Made by a program: the position numbers and the translations under genes. Positions 18,349-27,306 of a DNA stretch of 64,000 bases are shown here, piece after piece (the stretch's first letter is position 1; the number at the start of each line of letters is the position of its first letter). The notes below the pieces were generated by a model, which was not told the origin of the DNA, made no database searches, and saw nothing but the letters and a program-made list of their open reading frames with translations. Origin of the DNA: GCA-2746605 sp963704835 (GTDB lineage: Bacteria > Bacteroidota > Ignavibacteria > Ignavibacteriales > Melioribacteraceae); NCBI GenBank assembly GCA_963704835.1, contig CAVPHW010000003.1, positions 310,001 to 374,000 on the forward strand. Reading direction: 5' to 3'.

Positions 18349-19508
18349 TTGAAAGTATTACACATAATTACATTGTTTAGTATTGGTGGTGCAACAGAAA
18401 ATACAATATTCACAGTTGATGGATTAATCAAAAAGGGTTATTCTGTTGATATTGCTACAGGCCCTAATATCGCTTCTGAAGGAAGTATGTTTGATTATAC
18501 AAAAAAAACAAAATACCTGTGTACACATTCAATAGTCTTAAACGAAATATCTCATTATTACACGACATCTTAATAATTTATCAGTTATATAAATTTATTA
18601 AGGCAAAAAAATATCATATTGTTGATACACACAGTGCTAAAGCAGGTGTTGTTGGAAGAGTAGCAGCTTGGTTAGCAAAAACTCCCATTATAATTCATCA
18701 TAATCATGCTAAACCTTATAATAGATACCAATCTTGGTATGTGAGATCATTGTTTCAAAATATTGAAAAAACGGTATCATTTATCACCGATAAAGTAGTT
18801 TCAGTTTCACATACTATAGTTGAAGAAATGGTTGCTGATAAAATTGTGCAAAAAGAAAAATTTATAGTTATTAGAAGTGGCTTCGATATGGATAATTTTA
18901 TTAATTTCGATTCGTCCAACGATTCCATAACTAGACAGAAGTATGGTATTAAAGAAAGTGATATTATTCTTGGAAAAATCGGGCGTCTTTCTCTATTAAA
19001 GGGTCATATTTATCTTTTAGAAGCATTTAAAAAAATATCCATAATTCTACCAAATTTAAAATTACTTCTTGTGGGGAGTGGAGAAAGTAAATCAGATTTA
19101 ATAAAATATATTGAAGAAAATCAATTAGACGAGAAAGTGATTTTCACTGGTTTAGTATCACCAATCGAAATTCCCAAGTTTATTTCAATTATGGATATTG
19201 TTGCTCATACTTCACTAACTGAAGGTCTCCCAAGAGTATTTCCCCAATCAATGTTAATGGGCAAACCTGTGATATCATTTGATTTAGATGGTGCTCATGA
19301 AATAATAATTGATGGGAAAAATGGTTATTTGATAGAACCTTTAAATATTGAGATGTTATCTGAAAGAATTCTCGATTTATCTTCTAATTTGAAGAAAGCA
19401 AAAATGTTTGGTGAATATGCTAAAAATAACATTGGTGATGATTTCTCAATAAAGAAAATGGTAGAAAATAATTATAATTTGTATGAATCATTATTAAAAA
19501 AAAACTAA
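18349..19508 (+). CDS. Family 4 glycosyltransferase, interrupted by one frameshift
   Basis: The N-terminal piece from a TTG start at 18349 has LHIITLFSIGGATENTI, the usual GT4 acceptor-domain loop. The main piece runs to 19508 and contains DTHSAKAGVVGRVAAWLA, ILGKIGRLSLLKGHIYLLEA, LVGSGESKSDL, TGLVSPIEIPKFI and TSLTEGLPRVFPQSMLMGKP. The break is in the A-run near 18500-18508. One more A gives DYTKKNKIPVYTFNSLK and joins the two parts into 386 residues. This is one of the few shifts in the window that looks like a loss, not a gain. It is probably a functional gene with a homopolymer error. Confidence 0.8.
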
Positions 19509-19513
19509 TCTAA

Positions 19514-21418
19514 TTATTGTTTCTGACCTGTTAATATTCCCTTTTCAATTTTAATTTGATACCATTTTAAGAAAACATAGATATTCCATAGTTTATTCAT
19601 ATGGTTTTCTTTTCCATCAATGTGTTCATCAAAAAGTCTATTAATTTCTGAGTAATTTAAAATCTTTTGGCATTCTCTTCTAGAGTTATTTATTGTGTCA
19701 CAAAATTCTTCTTTTAATTCATTTTTTAACCAATAATCAATTGGCACTGTAAAACCTTTTTTACTAAAGTTTAAAGTTTCTCTTGGGAGAATATCGCTAA
19801 AAGTTTCTTTTAGAATATATTTTTTGTTTTTTCCTTTTAATTTATACTTGATTGGCATTTTATACGCTAATTCAACAATTCTAGAATCTAAAAATGGAAT
19901 TCTTGCCTCAACTGAGTTTTTCATACACATTCGATCTACTTTTACTAACATATCGCCTTCAAGCACCACTTTCAAATCCGTGTATGAACCATTTTCTAGT
20001 TCAGAATCTGAATCATACTCAGAATAAATGCGATTAATTATTTTTTTTATATCTATAAACTTATCATCAACTAGAAGATCTCTCCTAGATTTATCGTTAA
20101 AAGCGTTACACATTAAATTATAATGAATATCAAAATTCAAATTATCTAAATTATTTGTTACTTTTTTTATCTTTCTCAATACTTTGTTAGTAAATTTAGT
20201 ATGTGGGATAAGAGATACTATTTTTTTTATTCCAATTTTTACAAAAGAAGGTAGATGGGTCATTTTACTAACGTAATATTGCCCTAAATATTTTTCATAA
20301 CCTAAAAATAATTCGTCAGCACAATCGCCCGTTAAAACAACTTTTACTTTTTCTTTTGCCAATTTTGCGACAAAAAAAGTTGGAATTGCTGAAGAATCTC
20401 CATAAGGTTCATCAAAGTACATCACTATTTCTTCGATAAAATCAATCATATCGGAATAATCAATTACTTTCACAGTATGGTTAGAATTTATTTTGTCAGC
20501 TATTATTTGCGCTCGATCTAATTCATCGTATTCTTTTTCTTTAAAACCAATTGAAAAAGTATTGATTGGTTCTTTGGAATGTTTACTCATAATTATTGTT
20601 ATTATGCTAGAATCAATTCCTCCACTCAGAAATGCTCCTAGTGGAACATCTGAAATCATTCTTTTTTTTACTGAATCAAAAAGTAAACTTCGCATTTCAT
20701 TTTTAGTTTCATTAAAATTCGAGTATTTATTTGTATTAGAAATTCGATCAATTAGACTATAATATTTTGTTTTACATAATGTACTGTTATTTTTTATTGA
20801 CAGATAACAACCGGCCTCAAGTTTATATACATTTTTATATATACTAAATGGTGCTGGTATGTAACTCAATGCTAAAAATAAATTTAATCCTTCTAGAGAT
20901 AATTCAAAAGCTAGACTCTTATTTTCTAAAGCTTTCAGTTCAGAAGCAAAAATTATTTTGTTTTCACATTCAGAATAATAAAGGGGTTTTTCACCAAATT
21001 TATCCCTAGCTATATATATACTATCCTGTTTTTTATCATAAATCGTAAATGCAAACATCCCCTCAAGTTTTTGAAGTAAAATATCAATACCATACTCAGC
21101 GTATCCCACAATAATCACCTCTGTATCACTACTTGTTTTAAATGTATGATTTAAATTTTCCAACTCTTCCCTTAATGATTGGAAATTATATATCTCTCCA
21201 TTAAAAACAATAACAATCGTTCCATCCTCGCTAAACATTGGTTGACTTCCTGTCTCTAAATCAATAATTGATAATCGGGTATGCCCGAGTCCGACATGAC
21301 CGTCAATATATATTCCGTTATCGTCTGGACCACGCTTATTCAAACAGTCGCACATTTTAATTATGTCGTCTTTGTTTACAATCCCTTTTTTTTCAATAAT
21401 TCCCGCTATTCCACACAT
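19514..21418 (-). CDS. asnB: Glutamine-hydrolysing asparagine synthase-like amidotransferase
   Basis: The 634-residue protein begins MCGIAGIIE, with Cys2 as the glutaminase nucleophile after processing. The class II amidotransferase domain (about residues 2-190) has RGPDDNG, GHTRLSIIDL and FNGEIYNF. The synthetase domain has the PP-loop LSGGIDSSI at about 262-270, then LTGDCADELFLGYEKY and ARIPFLDSRIVELA. It is on the opposite strand to all neighbours in the polysaccharide region. AsnB-like proteins in such clusters may amidate sugar acids in place of aspartate, but the sequence alone does not decide. Its 3' end is five bases from the stop of the convergent GT4 gene. Confidence 0.9.
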   Translation of the reverse strand: MCGIAGIIEKKGIVNKDDIIKMCDCLNKRGPDDNGIYIDGHVGLGHTRLSIIDLETGSQPMFSEDGTIVIVFNGEIYNFQSLREELENLNHTFKTSSDTEVIIVGYAEYGIDILLQKLEGMFAFTIYDKKQDSIYIARDKFGEKPLYYSECENKIIFASELKALENKSLAFELSLEGLNLFLALSYIPAPFSIYKNVYKLEAGCYLSIKNNSTLCKTKYYSLIDRISNTNKYSNFNETKNEMRSLLFDSVKKRMISDVPLGAFLSGGIDSSIITIIMSKHSKEPINTFSIGFKEKEYDELDRAQIIADKINSNHTVKVIDYSDMIDFIEEIVMYFDEPYGDSSAIPTFFVAKLAKEKVKVVLTGDCADELFLGYEKYLGQYYVSKMTHLPSFVKIGIKKIVSLIPHTKFTNKVLRKIKKVTNNLDNLNFDIHYNLMCNAFNDKSRRDLLVDDKFIDIKKIINRIYSEYDSDSELENGSYTDLKVVLEGDMLVKVDRMCMKNSVEARIPFLDSRIVELAYKMPIKYKLKGKNKKYILKETFSDILPRETLNFSKKGFTVPIDYWLKNELKEEFCDTINNSRRECQKILNYSEINRLFDEHIDGKENHMNKLWNIYVFLKWYQIKIEKGILTGQKQ

Positions 21419-21537
21419 TTAAAGCACCTATTTATATATGAACATAATTAGAAAAGAAAATTTAAAACATTTTTTTAAAAATATTATTTCATAATATAGT
21501 AATTAATAATATTCAATTATGATATGGTTTCTCAACG

Positions 21538-21620
21538 AATAATTCCTAGGAATAGATTTTAGTGAGTGATTATCCCACAAAAAATGGACACAATGAATAA
21601 TCAGTAAACTAGGAATAATT
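21538..21620. repeat. Nested imperfect inverted repeat
   Basis: AATAATTCCTAG at 21538-21549 is mirrored, with one mismatch, by CTAGGAATAATT at 21609-21620. Inside, TGATTAT at 21567-21573 is mirrored by ATAATCA at 21597-21603. No gene covers it. It could be a remnant of a mobile element end or a chance AT-rich structure. Confidence 0.4.
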
Positions 21621-21773
21621 GTGGTGCAAAGTGTAATAACAAATATGGAGAAAGTTTGGGAAAGAATTTTAGATCAAAAAAACTTAATTAGTAATAGAAA
21701 AAGGGATGATTCTAACTGAGGGCTCTAGAGATTTGGTTATATTGGAAGAACTATTTTGCATTTGGGAAAATGA

Positions 21774-22013
21774 TTAAAACCATATTGTAATAATTCCATT
21801 TCTGGAGAAGCCAAATCAATAGTTGAGGATGCAAATTGCGGACTTTTTATTGAACATGAAAATACGAATTTGTTAGTTAAAAATATCTTGAAAATTTATA
21901 ATAATAGGTCTTTACTTCAAGATTTCGGAAAAAATGGTAGGGAAGTGGCAGAATATAGATTTTCAAAAACAGAAGTTATCGCTAATTTTTACCAGTCTGT
22001 TCTCAAAAACTGA
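21774..22013 (+). pseudogene. C-terminal remnant of a family 4 glycosyltransferase
   Basis: An open stretch without a usable start reads ISGEAKSIVEDANCGLFIEH, then NTNLLVKNILKIYNNRSLL, FGKNGREVAEYRFSKTEVI and ends FYQSVLKN before a TGA at 22011-22013. This is the standard C-terminal block of a GT4 enzyme (loop after the EX7E motif to the last helix). The N-terminal two domains are missing; stops lie directly upstream in all frames, and no matching sequence was found between it and asnB. It looks like true decay by deletion, unlike the single-base breaks elsewhere. The 278 bases after it, up to the aminotransferase, are AT-rich and show nothing else I can name. Confidence 0.65.
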
Positions 22014-22278
22014 AAAGAAAATTATGAAAACAAAAATATTCTGAAAATAATTATCCTTTATGTCTCAAAATCTCACAGTTTTTGCCGACAATAAATCCAA
22101 GTCTTAGTTTAAAAGTGTTTTCATTAGACATTTTTATCAACTATTTTAATACTAGTGGATTTATATGTCTTGTTTTAGGTCACATTTGAAACATTTTTTA
22201 TTTTAGAAGTAATTTTTACTTGGTTTGTTTAAACTTGTTCTACTAATTAAACATAAAAATATTTTATTTTACTCTTTT

Positions 22279-22283
22279 GGAGG
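22279..22283 (+). promoter_or_regulatory. Shine-Dalgarno that fixes the aminotransferase start
   Basis: GGAGG at 22279-22283 lies eight bases before the ATG at 22292. The open frame could also begin at TTG 22277, but that codon overlaps the Shine-Dalgarno itself, so the ATG is preferred. Confidence 0.75.
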
Positions 22284-22291
22284 TAAATTTT

Positions 22292-23422
22292 ATGAAAGTC
22301 CCTTTTCTAGATTTGAAAGCTCAATATAATAGTATTAAAGAAGAAGTGTTGCCTGCAATTCATAATGTTTTAGACAATACAGCTTATGTTCTTGGAAAAC
22401 CAGTTTCAGATTTTGAAGAAAAATTTGCAAAAGAGCATGGTGCAAAATATTGTGTTGCATTAAGCTCAGGTACAGATGGTAATCACGTTGCACTATGGGC
22501 TTTAGGTATTGGTCCTGGCGATGAAATAATTATTCCAGCAAACACTTTTATTGCAACTGCGTGGGGAGCAACATTATGTGGCGCAACTCCGGTTTTTGTT
22601 GATTGTGAACCCGATAGCTATAATATGGATCCTAAAAAAATAGAAGCGGCTATAACTTCTAAAACAAAAGCAATTGTTGCCGTTCATTTATACGGACAAC
22701 CAGCAGATATGGATCCTCTAAATATTATTGCGAAAAAACATAACTTGTATTTGTTAGAAGATGCAGCACAATCTCATTTTGCTGAATATAAAGGAAAAAG
22801 AATAGGAGCTCTTGCAGATGTTGCTTCCTATAGCTTTTATCCTGGTAAAAATTTGGGAGCTTATGGAGAAGGTGGTGCAATAACTACAGACAATGAAGAA
22901 ATTGCCATCGCATCAAAAATGCTAAGAGATCATGGTGGAAAAGAAAAGTATAATCATGAAGTTTACGGTCATAACTATAGAATGGAAGGAATTCAGGGAG
23001 CCGTTCTTGGTGTTAAATTAAACCACTTAGATAAATGGACAGATGGAAGAAGAAAAGTTGCAGCAAGATATAAGGAACTACTTTCTGATATTGTTGAAAT
23101 TAAATTGCCTAAAGAAATGGATTATGCTAAGCACGTATATCATTTATTTGTAATTCAAGTAAAGGGGAAAGAGGGTGAAACAAGATCTGGAAATAGAGAT
23201 CGTTTACAAAAATTTCTTGGAGAAAATGATATTGCTTCCGGTCTTCATTATCCATTACCACTTCATCAACAAAAATGTTTTGCTCATTTAGGTTATAAAT
23301 ATGGTGACTTCCCGGTAACTGAGGAGTTAGCTGAACAAGGATTATCATTGCCAATGTATCCTGAATTAACAGATGAACAATTAAATTATGTTTCTGAAAA
23401 AGTACATGAATTTTTTAAATAG
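22292..23422 (+). CDS. DegT/DnrJ/EryC1/StrS family sugar aminotransferase (WbpE-like)
   Basis: This is a PLP-dependent enzyme of 376 residues that transaminates a keto sugar nucleotide. The N-terminal MKVPFLDLKAQYN, the PLP-binding ALSSGTDGNHVALWALGIG, DAAQSHFAEYKGKRIG and the Schiff-base lysine in SFYPGKNLGAYGEGGA are all present, as is HNYRMEGIQGAVLGVKL. Together with the following oxidoreductase and acetyltransferase it matches WbpE in the WbpB-WbpE-WbpD route to UDP-2,3-diacetamido uronic acids. That substrate assignment is inferred from context. The first oxidation enzyme (WbpA-type) is not in the window. Confidence 0.88.
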   Translation: MKVPFLDLKAQYNSIKEEVLPAIHNVLDNTAYVLGKPVSDFEEKFAKEHGAKYCVALSSGTDGNHVALWALGIGPGDEIIIPANTFIATAWGATLCGATPVFVDCEPDSYNMDPKKIEAAITSKTKAIVAVHLYGQPADMDPLNIIAKKHNLYLLEDAAQSHFAEYKGKRIGALADVASYSFYPGKNLGAYGEGGAITTDNEEIAIASKMLRDHGGKEKYNHEVYGHNYRMEGIQGAVLGVKLNHLDKWTDGRRKVAARYKELLSDIVEIKLPKEMDYAKHVYHLFVIQVKGKEGETRSGNRDRLQKFLGENDIASGLHYPLPLHQQKCFAHLGYKYGDFPVTEELAEQGLSLPMYPELTDEQLNYVSEKVHEFFK

Positions 23423-23445
23423 TATAAAAGAATAAAGAGGTTAAA

Positions 23446-24462
23446 ATGAAAGTTGGCATTATTGGATTAGGATATTGGGGCCCAAATCTTATTCGTAACT
23501 TTATGGGACATCCAGATGTTGAGAAAGTTTATGGATGTGATTTAAGTGACGACAGACTAAATTTAATAAAGAAAAGGTTTCCTTCTACAGAATTATTAAA
23601 AGATTATAATGAATTATTGACAAAAGATGTCGATATAATCGCTATTGCTACTCCTGTGGATACGCACTTTAAATTTGCAAAAATGGCACTTGATGCGGGA
23701 AAACATATTTGGGTAGAGAAGCCATTTACATCAACATCTGAAGAAGCAATTAAGTTATTAGAAATTGCCCAAAAGAAAAATCTTAGAATTTTTGTGGATC
23801 ATACTTTTATTTATACAGGTGCTGTAAAAAAAATGAGAGAGTTAGTTGATAATGGAGAGCTTGGAGCAATTAGATATTTTGATTCCGTAAGAATAAATTT
23901 GGGGTTGTTCCAGCATGATGTGAACGTTATTTGGGACTTGGCACCTCACGATATATCCATTATGCATTATTTGATGCCTAATGCAAAAGTTACAGGTGTT
24001 TCTGCAAATGGAATTGCAAATTATTATGATCATGAAAACGTTGCACATCTTTCTGTTTATTTTGAAGATAATTGTTTTGCTCATTTTCATGTCAATTGGA
24101 CTTCACCTGTAAAGATTAGAAGAATGCTAGTTGGTGGCGATAAAAAAATGTTAGTTTTTGATGATATGGAAAATTTTGAGAAAATTAAAATCTATGATGC
24201 TGGTGTTGAAATCTCTACAAAAGAAAAAATTCATGAAGCACTCGTTCAATACAGAATGGGCGATATGCATTCACCAAAAGTGCAAGCAACTGAAGCATTA
24301 ACTTTGGGTGTTGCAGAATTTATTTCAGCAATAAAAGAAAATAGAGATCCTAAAACGAGCGGAAAAGATGGTTATGAAGTTGTTAAGATACTGGAAGCAA
24401 GTGAAAAATCAATTAAAAACAAAGGTAAACTAGTTGAAATTAGTCAACTAGAATTAGTGTAA
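23446..24462 (+). CDS. Gfo/Idh/MocA family sugar-nucleotide oxidoreductase (WbpB-like)
   Basis: The 338-residue NAD(P)-dependent oxidoreductase has the Rossmann motif GIIGLGYWGPNLIRNF at the N-terminus, then IATPVDTHFKFAKMAL and the EKPFTSTSEEA block carrying the family lysine, with WDLAPHDISIMHYL further on. In WbpB/WlbA-type enzymes this fold oxidises C3 of UDP-GlcNAc uronic acid to give the keto sugar used by WbpE. The gene lies 23 bases after the aminotransferase and 21 bases before the acetyltransferase, which supports that role. Other Gfo/Idh/MocA substrates cannot be excluded from sequence. Confidence 0.85.
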   Translation: MKVGIIGLGYWGPNLIRNFMGHPDVEKVYGCDLSDDRLNLIKKRFPSTELLKDYNELLTKDVDIIAIATPVDTHFKFAKMALDAGKHIWVEKPFTSTSEEAIKLLEIAQKKNLRIFVDHTFIYTGAVKKMRELVDNGELGAIRYFDSVRINLGLFQHDVNVIWDLAPHDISIMHYLMPNAKVTGVSANGIANYYDHENVAHLSVYFEDNCFAHFHVNWTSPVKIRRMLVGGDKKMLVFDDMENFEKIKIYDAGVEISTKEKIHEALVQYRMGDMHSPKVQATEALTLGVAEFISAIKENRDPKTSGKDGYEVVKILEASEKSIKNKGKLVEISQLELV

Positions 24463-24483
24463 ATATATTTTTGGAAGAAGTAT

Positions 24484-24951
24484 ATGGAAAAAAAGAATAT
24501 TAATAATGTAAAACTTGGCAAAGACGTAAAGATATTTGATTTTGTAAATTTATATGGTTGTTCAATTGATGATGGTTCAAAAGTAGGAACATTTGTGGAA
24601 ATCCAAAAGGGTGCCAGCATTGGTAAAAATTGTAAAATATCCTCGCATACCTTTATTTGTGAAGGCGTTCATATCGGTGATGGCGTTTTTGTTGGGCATA
24701 ATGTTACTTTTATAAATGATAAATATCCAAGATCTGTAAACGCTGATGGAAGTATGCAAACTGAAGCAGATTGGAAAATGGAAGAAACATTCGTAAAAAA
24801 TGGTGTTTCAATTGGTTCTTCTTCCACAATTATGTGTGGTATTACAATTGGCGAAAATTCAATTGTTGGTGCAGGAGCTGTTGTCACAAAAGATGTTCCA
24901 GCAAATACAGTTGTAGCTGGCGTTCCAGCAAAAGTTATTAAAAAACTCTAA
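24484..24951 (+). CDS. Hexapeptide-repeat N-acetyltransferase (WbpD/WlbB-like)
   Basis: The protein is 155 residues of left-handed beta-helix hexapeptides, for example VGTFVEIQKGASIGKNCKIS and IGENSIVGAGAVVTKDVP, and ends with VVAGVPAKVIKKL. The insertion with VGHNVTFINDKYPRSVN is characteristic of acetyltransferases acting on UDP-3-amino-2-acetamido uronic acids. It probably acetylates the amine made by the preceding aminotransferase, with acetyl-CoA as donor, as a trimer in the cytoplasm. It is the last gene of the three-gene cassette and is followed by a terminator. Confidence 0.85.
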   Translation: MEKKNINNVKLGKDVKIFDFVNLYGCSIDDGSKVGTFVEIQKGASIGKNCKISSHTFICEGVHIGDGVFVGHNVTFINDKYPRSVNADGSMQTEADWKMEETFVKNGVSIGSSSTIMCGITIGENSIVGAGAVVTKDVPANTVVAGVPAKVIKKL

Positions 24952-24970
24952 ATAAATACAATTCCATTTC

Positions 24971-25002
24971 AAAAGCCGTTCAACTAGATTGAGCGGCTTT
25001 TT
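24971..25002 (+). terminator. Rho-independent terminator after the amino-sugar cassette
   Basis: AAAAGCCGTTCAA pairs with TTGAGCGGCTTTT with one G-T pair, around the loop CTAGA, and a T-run follows. It lies 19 bases after the acetyltransferase stop. The 183 bases from here to the next gene show no further feature I can name. Confidence 0.85.
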
Positions 25003-25185
25003 CATATTACCACTTCTTTTTTATAAAAATTCCATAGCAAAATATTATATTTAAACTTTTGCAAATAACTTTTATTAACCGAATTAGTTACCGAAGAAAA
25101 TTTGTTTGCATAAAAACTTTAAAGCATAGTTTTACTTGAACTAAAAAAGATTAACACTATTTTCATAATCTAAGAATATTATAGT

Positions 25186-26589
25186 TTGAATAAGAAACTT
25201 GAAAAAATATTTGTTGTTGGAATTGATTTTATTACAATCAATTTAGTTTGGCTTGTCTACTATTATGTAAGAGTTCAGTCTGGCTTATTCGAAATATTTA
25301 CTTCGCCTGAATTCTTTATAAGTATGGTTTCGATCTATTTCTATTGGTTACTTATTTTCACATTTGTAGGTATGTATAGAACCTGGTTTGCAGCTTCTAG
25401 GTTTGATGAGCTCACTTCGTTATTTAAAGCATCATTTATTGGAATATTTATTCTGTTTACACTAATCTTTTCTGATGATTTAATGCACAATGAGGAATCA
25501 GCAAATAGATTTTTAATATTTTTTTACTGGGGAATGTTTTTAGTTTATGTCGGATTTGGAAGACTTTTTATTAGAAGTCTGCAAAGAAGATTATTAATAA
25601 AAGGAGTTGGAAGGCGTAACACAATTATTGTTGGGTTCAATTCTAAAGCACAAGATATTCATAGAAAAATTCATAAGTATAGAGGATTAGGGCTCGATGT
25701 TGTTGGCTATGTTGCAGTAAAGGATGAAAACGTTGGTAAAATATTTGATGGTGTTGAGGTATTGGATAGTGTTCATAATGTTGAAAAAGTAATTAAAAGA
25801 GTAAATGCGCAGGAATTAATCCTTTCTCTAGATAAACATGAAGATGACATTCTTATAGAAGTTATTAGCAAGTGTGAAGATCAAAACGTAAATTTGAAAA
25901 TTGTCCCGGATTTGTACGAAATTATTAGCGGGCAGGCAAGAACAACGCAAATTTATGGTTTCCCGTTAATTGATATTATGCCTCAATTAATGCCGGAATG
26001 GGAAAAAAAAGTTAAAAGATTTATGGATATTTTATTATCTCTTTTTGTGCTGTTGTTTTCATTTCCAATTATGCTAGTCACAATTGTGATGATAAAATTA
26101 GAAAGCCAGGGGCCAATAATATTTAAGCAAGAAAGAACCGGATTAAATGGAAAAAATTTTAGTGTATATAAATTCCGGTCAATGATTACTGACGCTGAAA
26201 AAATATCAGGACCGGTTTGGTCATCAAAAGATGATAAAAGAATAACCAAGGTTGGAAAAGTAATAAGAAAAATTAGAATTGACGAAATCCCACAATTGTA
26301 CAATGTTTTTAAAGGGGAAATGAGTTTGGTTGGACCTAGACCTGAAAGACCATTCTTTATCGATAAATTATCAAAAGAAATTCCATTGTATAAACGCAGA
26401 TTAAAAGTAAGACCTGGTTTAACCGGCTGGGCTCAAGTAAAACATAAGTATGATGAAACAATTGAGGATGTTCATACAAAACTTAGATATGATTTATTCT
26501 ATATTGAGAATATGTCATTAAGAATGGATTTTAAAATATTATTTAGAACAATTTTTGTTGTATTATTTGGTAAGGGGCATTTTGAGTGA
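25186..26589 (+). CDS. Polyprenyl glycosylphosphotransferase (WbaP/WcaJ-like initiating sugar transferase)
   Basis: This 467-residue membrane enzyme transfers a phosphosugar from a nucleotide sugar to undecaprenyl phosphate, the first step of repeat-unit assembly. It has about four N-terminal hydrophobic helices, a CoA-binding-like middle domain (NTIIVGFNSKAQDIHRKI), and a C-terminal catalytic domain. That domain has KRFMDILLSLFVLLFSFPI, FKQERTGLNGKNFSVYKFRSM, the catalytic pair in RIDEIPQLYNVFKGEMSLVG, RPGLTGWAQV and YIENMSL. All family motifs are intact. The start is TTG at 25186; its stop overlaps the next gene by four bases. Confidence 0.92.
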   Translation: MNKKLEKIFVVGIDFITINLVWLVYYYVRVQSGLFEIFTSPEFFISMVSIYFYWLLIFTFVGMYRTWFAASRFDELTSLFKASFIGIFILFTLIFSDDLMHNEESANRFLIFFYWGMFLVYVGFGRLFIRSLQRRLLIKGVGRRNTIIVGFNSKAQDIHRKIHKYRGLGLDVVGYVAVKDENVGKIFDGVEVLDSVHNVEKVIKRVNAQELILSLDKHEDDILIEVISKCEDQNVNLKIVPDLYEIISGQARTTQIYGFPLIDIMPQLMPEWEKKVKRFMDILLSLFVLLFSFPIMLVTIVMIKLESQGPIIFKQERTGLNGKNFSVYKFRSMITDAEKISGPVWSSKDDKRITKVGKVIRKIRIDEIPQLYNVFKGEMSLVGPRPERPFFIDKLSKEIPLYKRRLKVRPGLTGWAQVKHKYDETIEDVHTKLRYDLFYIENMSLRMDFKILFRTIFVVLFGKGHFE

Positions 26590-27302
26590 AATCTATAGTC
26601 ATTATTCCAACATACGATGAACTAAACAACTTAAAAAAGTTAGTTCCAGAAATTCTTAGCCTTTATCCAGATTTGGATATTTTAATTGTTGATGACAATT
26701 CTCCGGATGGTACCTGGAAATTTGTACAAGAACTTTCCAAAGAGAATCCTAGGTTAAAGTTGATTCGTAGAAAGGGAAAGCTTGGATTGGGAACAGCATA
26801 TGTTGAAGGTTACAAATATATGCTAAAGAATAATTATGATGTCGCCTTCCAAATGGATGCGGATTATTCTCATGATCCAAAAGAGATTGAAAATTTTAAA
26901 AAGTATCTTGATGATTATGATTTAATAATTGGAAGCAGATATATTCAAGGAGTTAATGTAATAAACTGGCCTATGCAAAGATTGCTACTCAGTTATTTTG
27001 CAAATTATTATACAAAAATTATTACTGGATTGCCGCTTAAAGATAGTACAGGCGGATATAAATGTTTTAAAAGAGAAGTTTTAGAATCAATAAATTTAGA
27101 TGAAATTAAATCTAATGGATATGCATTCCAAATTGAGATGAATTATAAAGCTTGGTTAAAGGGATTTAAGTTAAAAGAGGTTTCTATAATATTTATGGAT
27201 AGGGTAGCAGGAACTTCTAAAATGTCGAAAAAAATTGTGAAAGAAGCAATCTTCAGAGTTTGGAAGTTAAGATTTAGACACATTTTTGGAATATTAAAAT
27301 AA
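26586..27302 (+). CDS. Polyprenol-phosphate mannosyl/glycosyltransferase (DPM1-like GT2)
   Basis: The 238-residue GT2 has VIIPTYDELNNLKKLVPEIL, DILIVDDNSPDGTWKFVQEL and the metal-binding QMDADYSHDP, with GSRYIQGV, DSTGGYKCFKREVLE and GYAFQIEMNYKAW. These match DPM1-type enzymes that load polyprenyl phosphate with a single sugar. There is no C-terminal membrane anchor, as in the short DPM1 class. It overlaps the preceding sugar transferase and is followed within five bases by the GT2 fusion, so the three are probably one transcription unit. Confidence 0.88.
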   Translation: MKSIVIIPTYDELNNLKKLVPEILSLYPDLDILIVDDNSPDGTWKFVQELSKENPRLKLIRRKGKLGLGTAYVEGYKYMLKNNYDVAFQMDADYSHDPKEIENFKKYLDDYDLIIGSRYIQGVNVINWPMQRLLLSYFANYYTKIITGLPLKDSTGGYKCFKREVLESINLDEIKSNGYAFQIEMNYKAWLKGFKLKEVSIIFMDRVAGTSKMSKKIVKEAIFRVWKLRFRHIFGILK

Positions 27303-27306
27303 ATTG

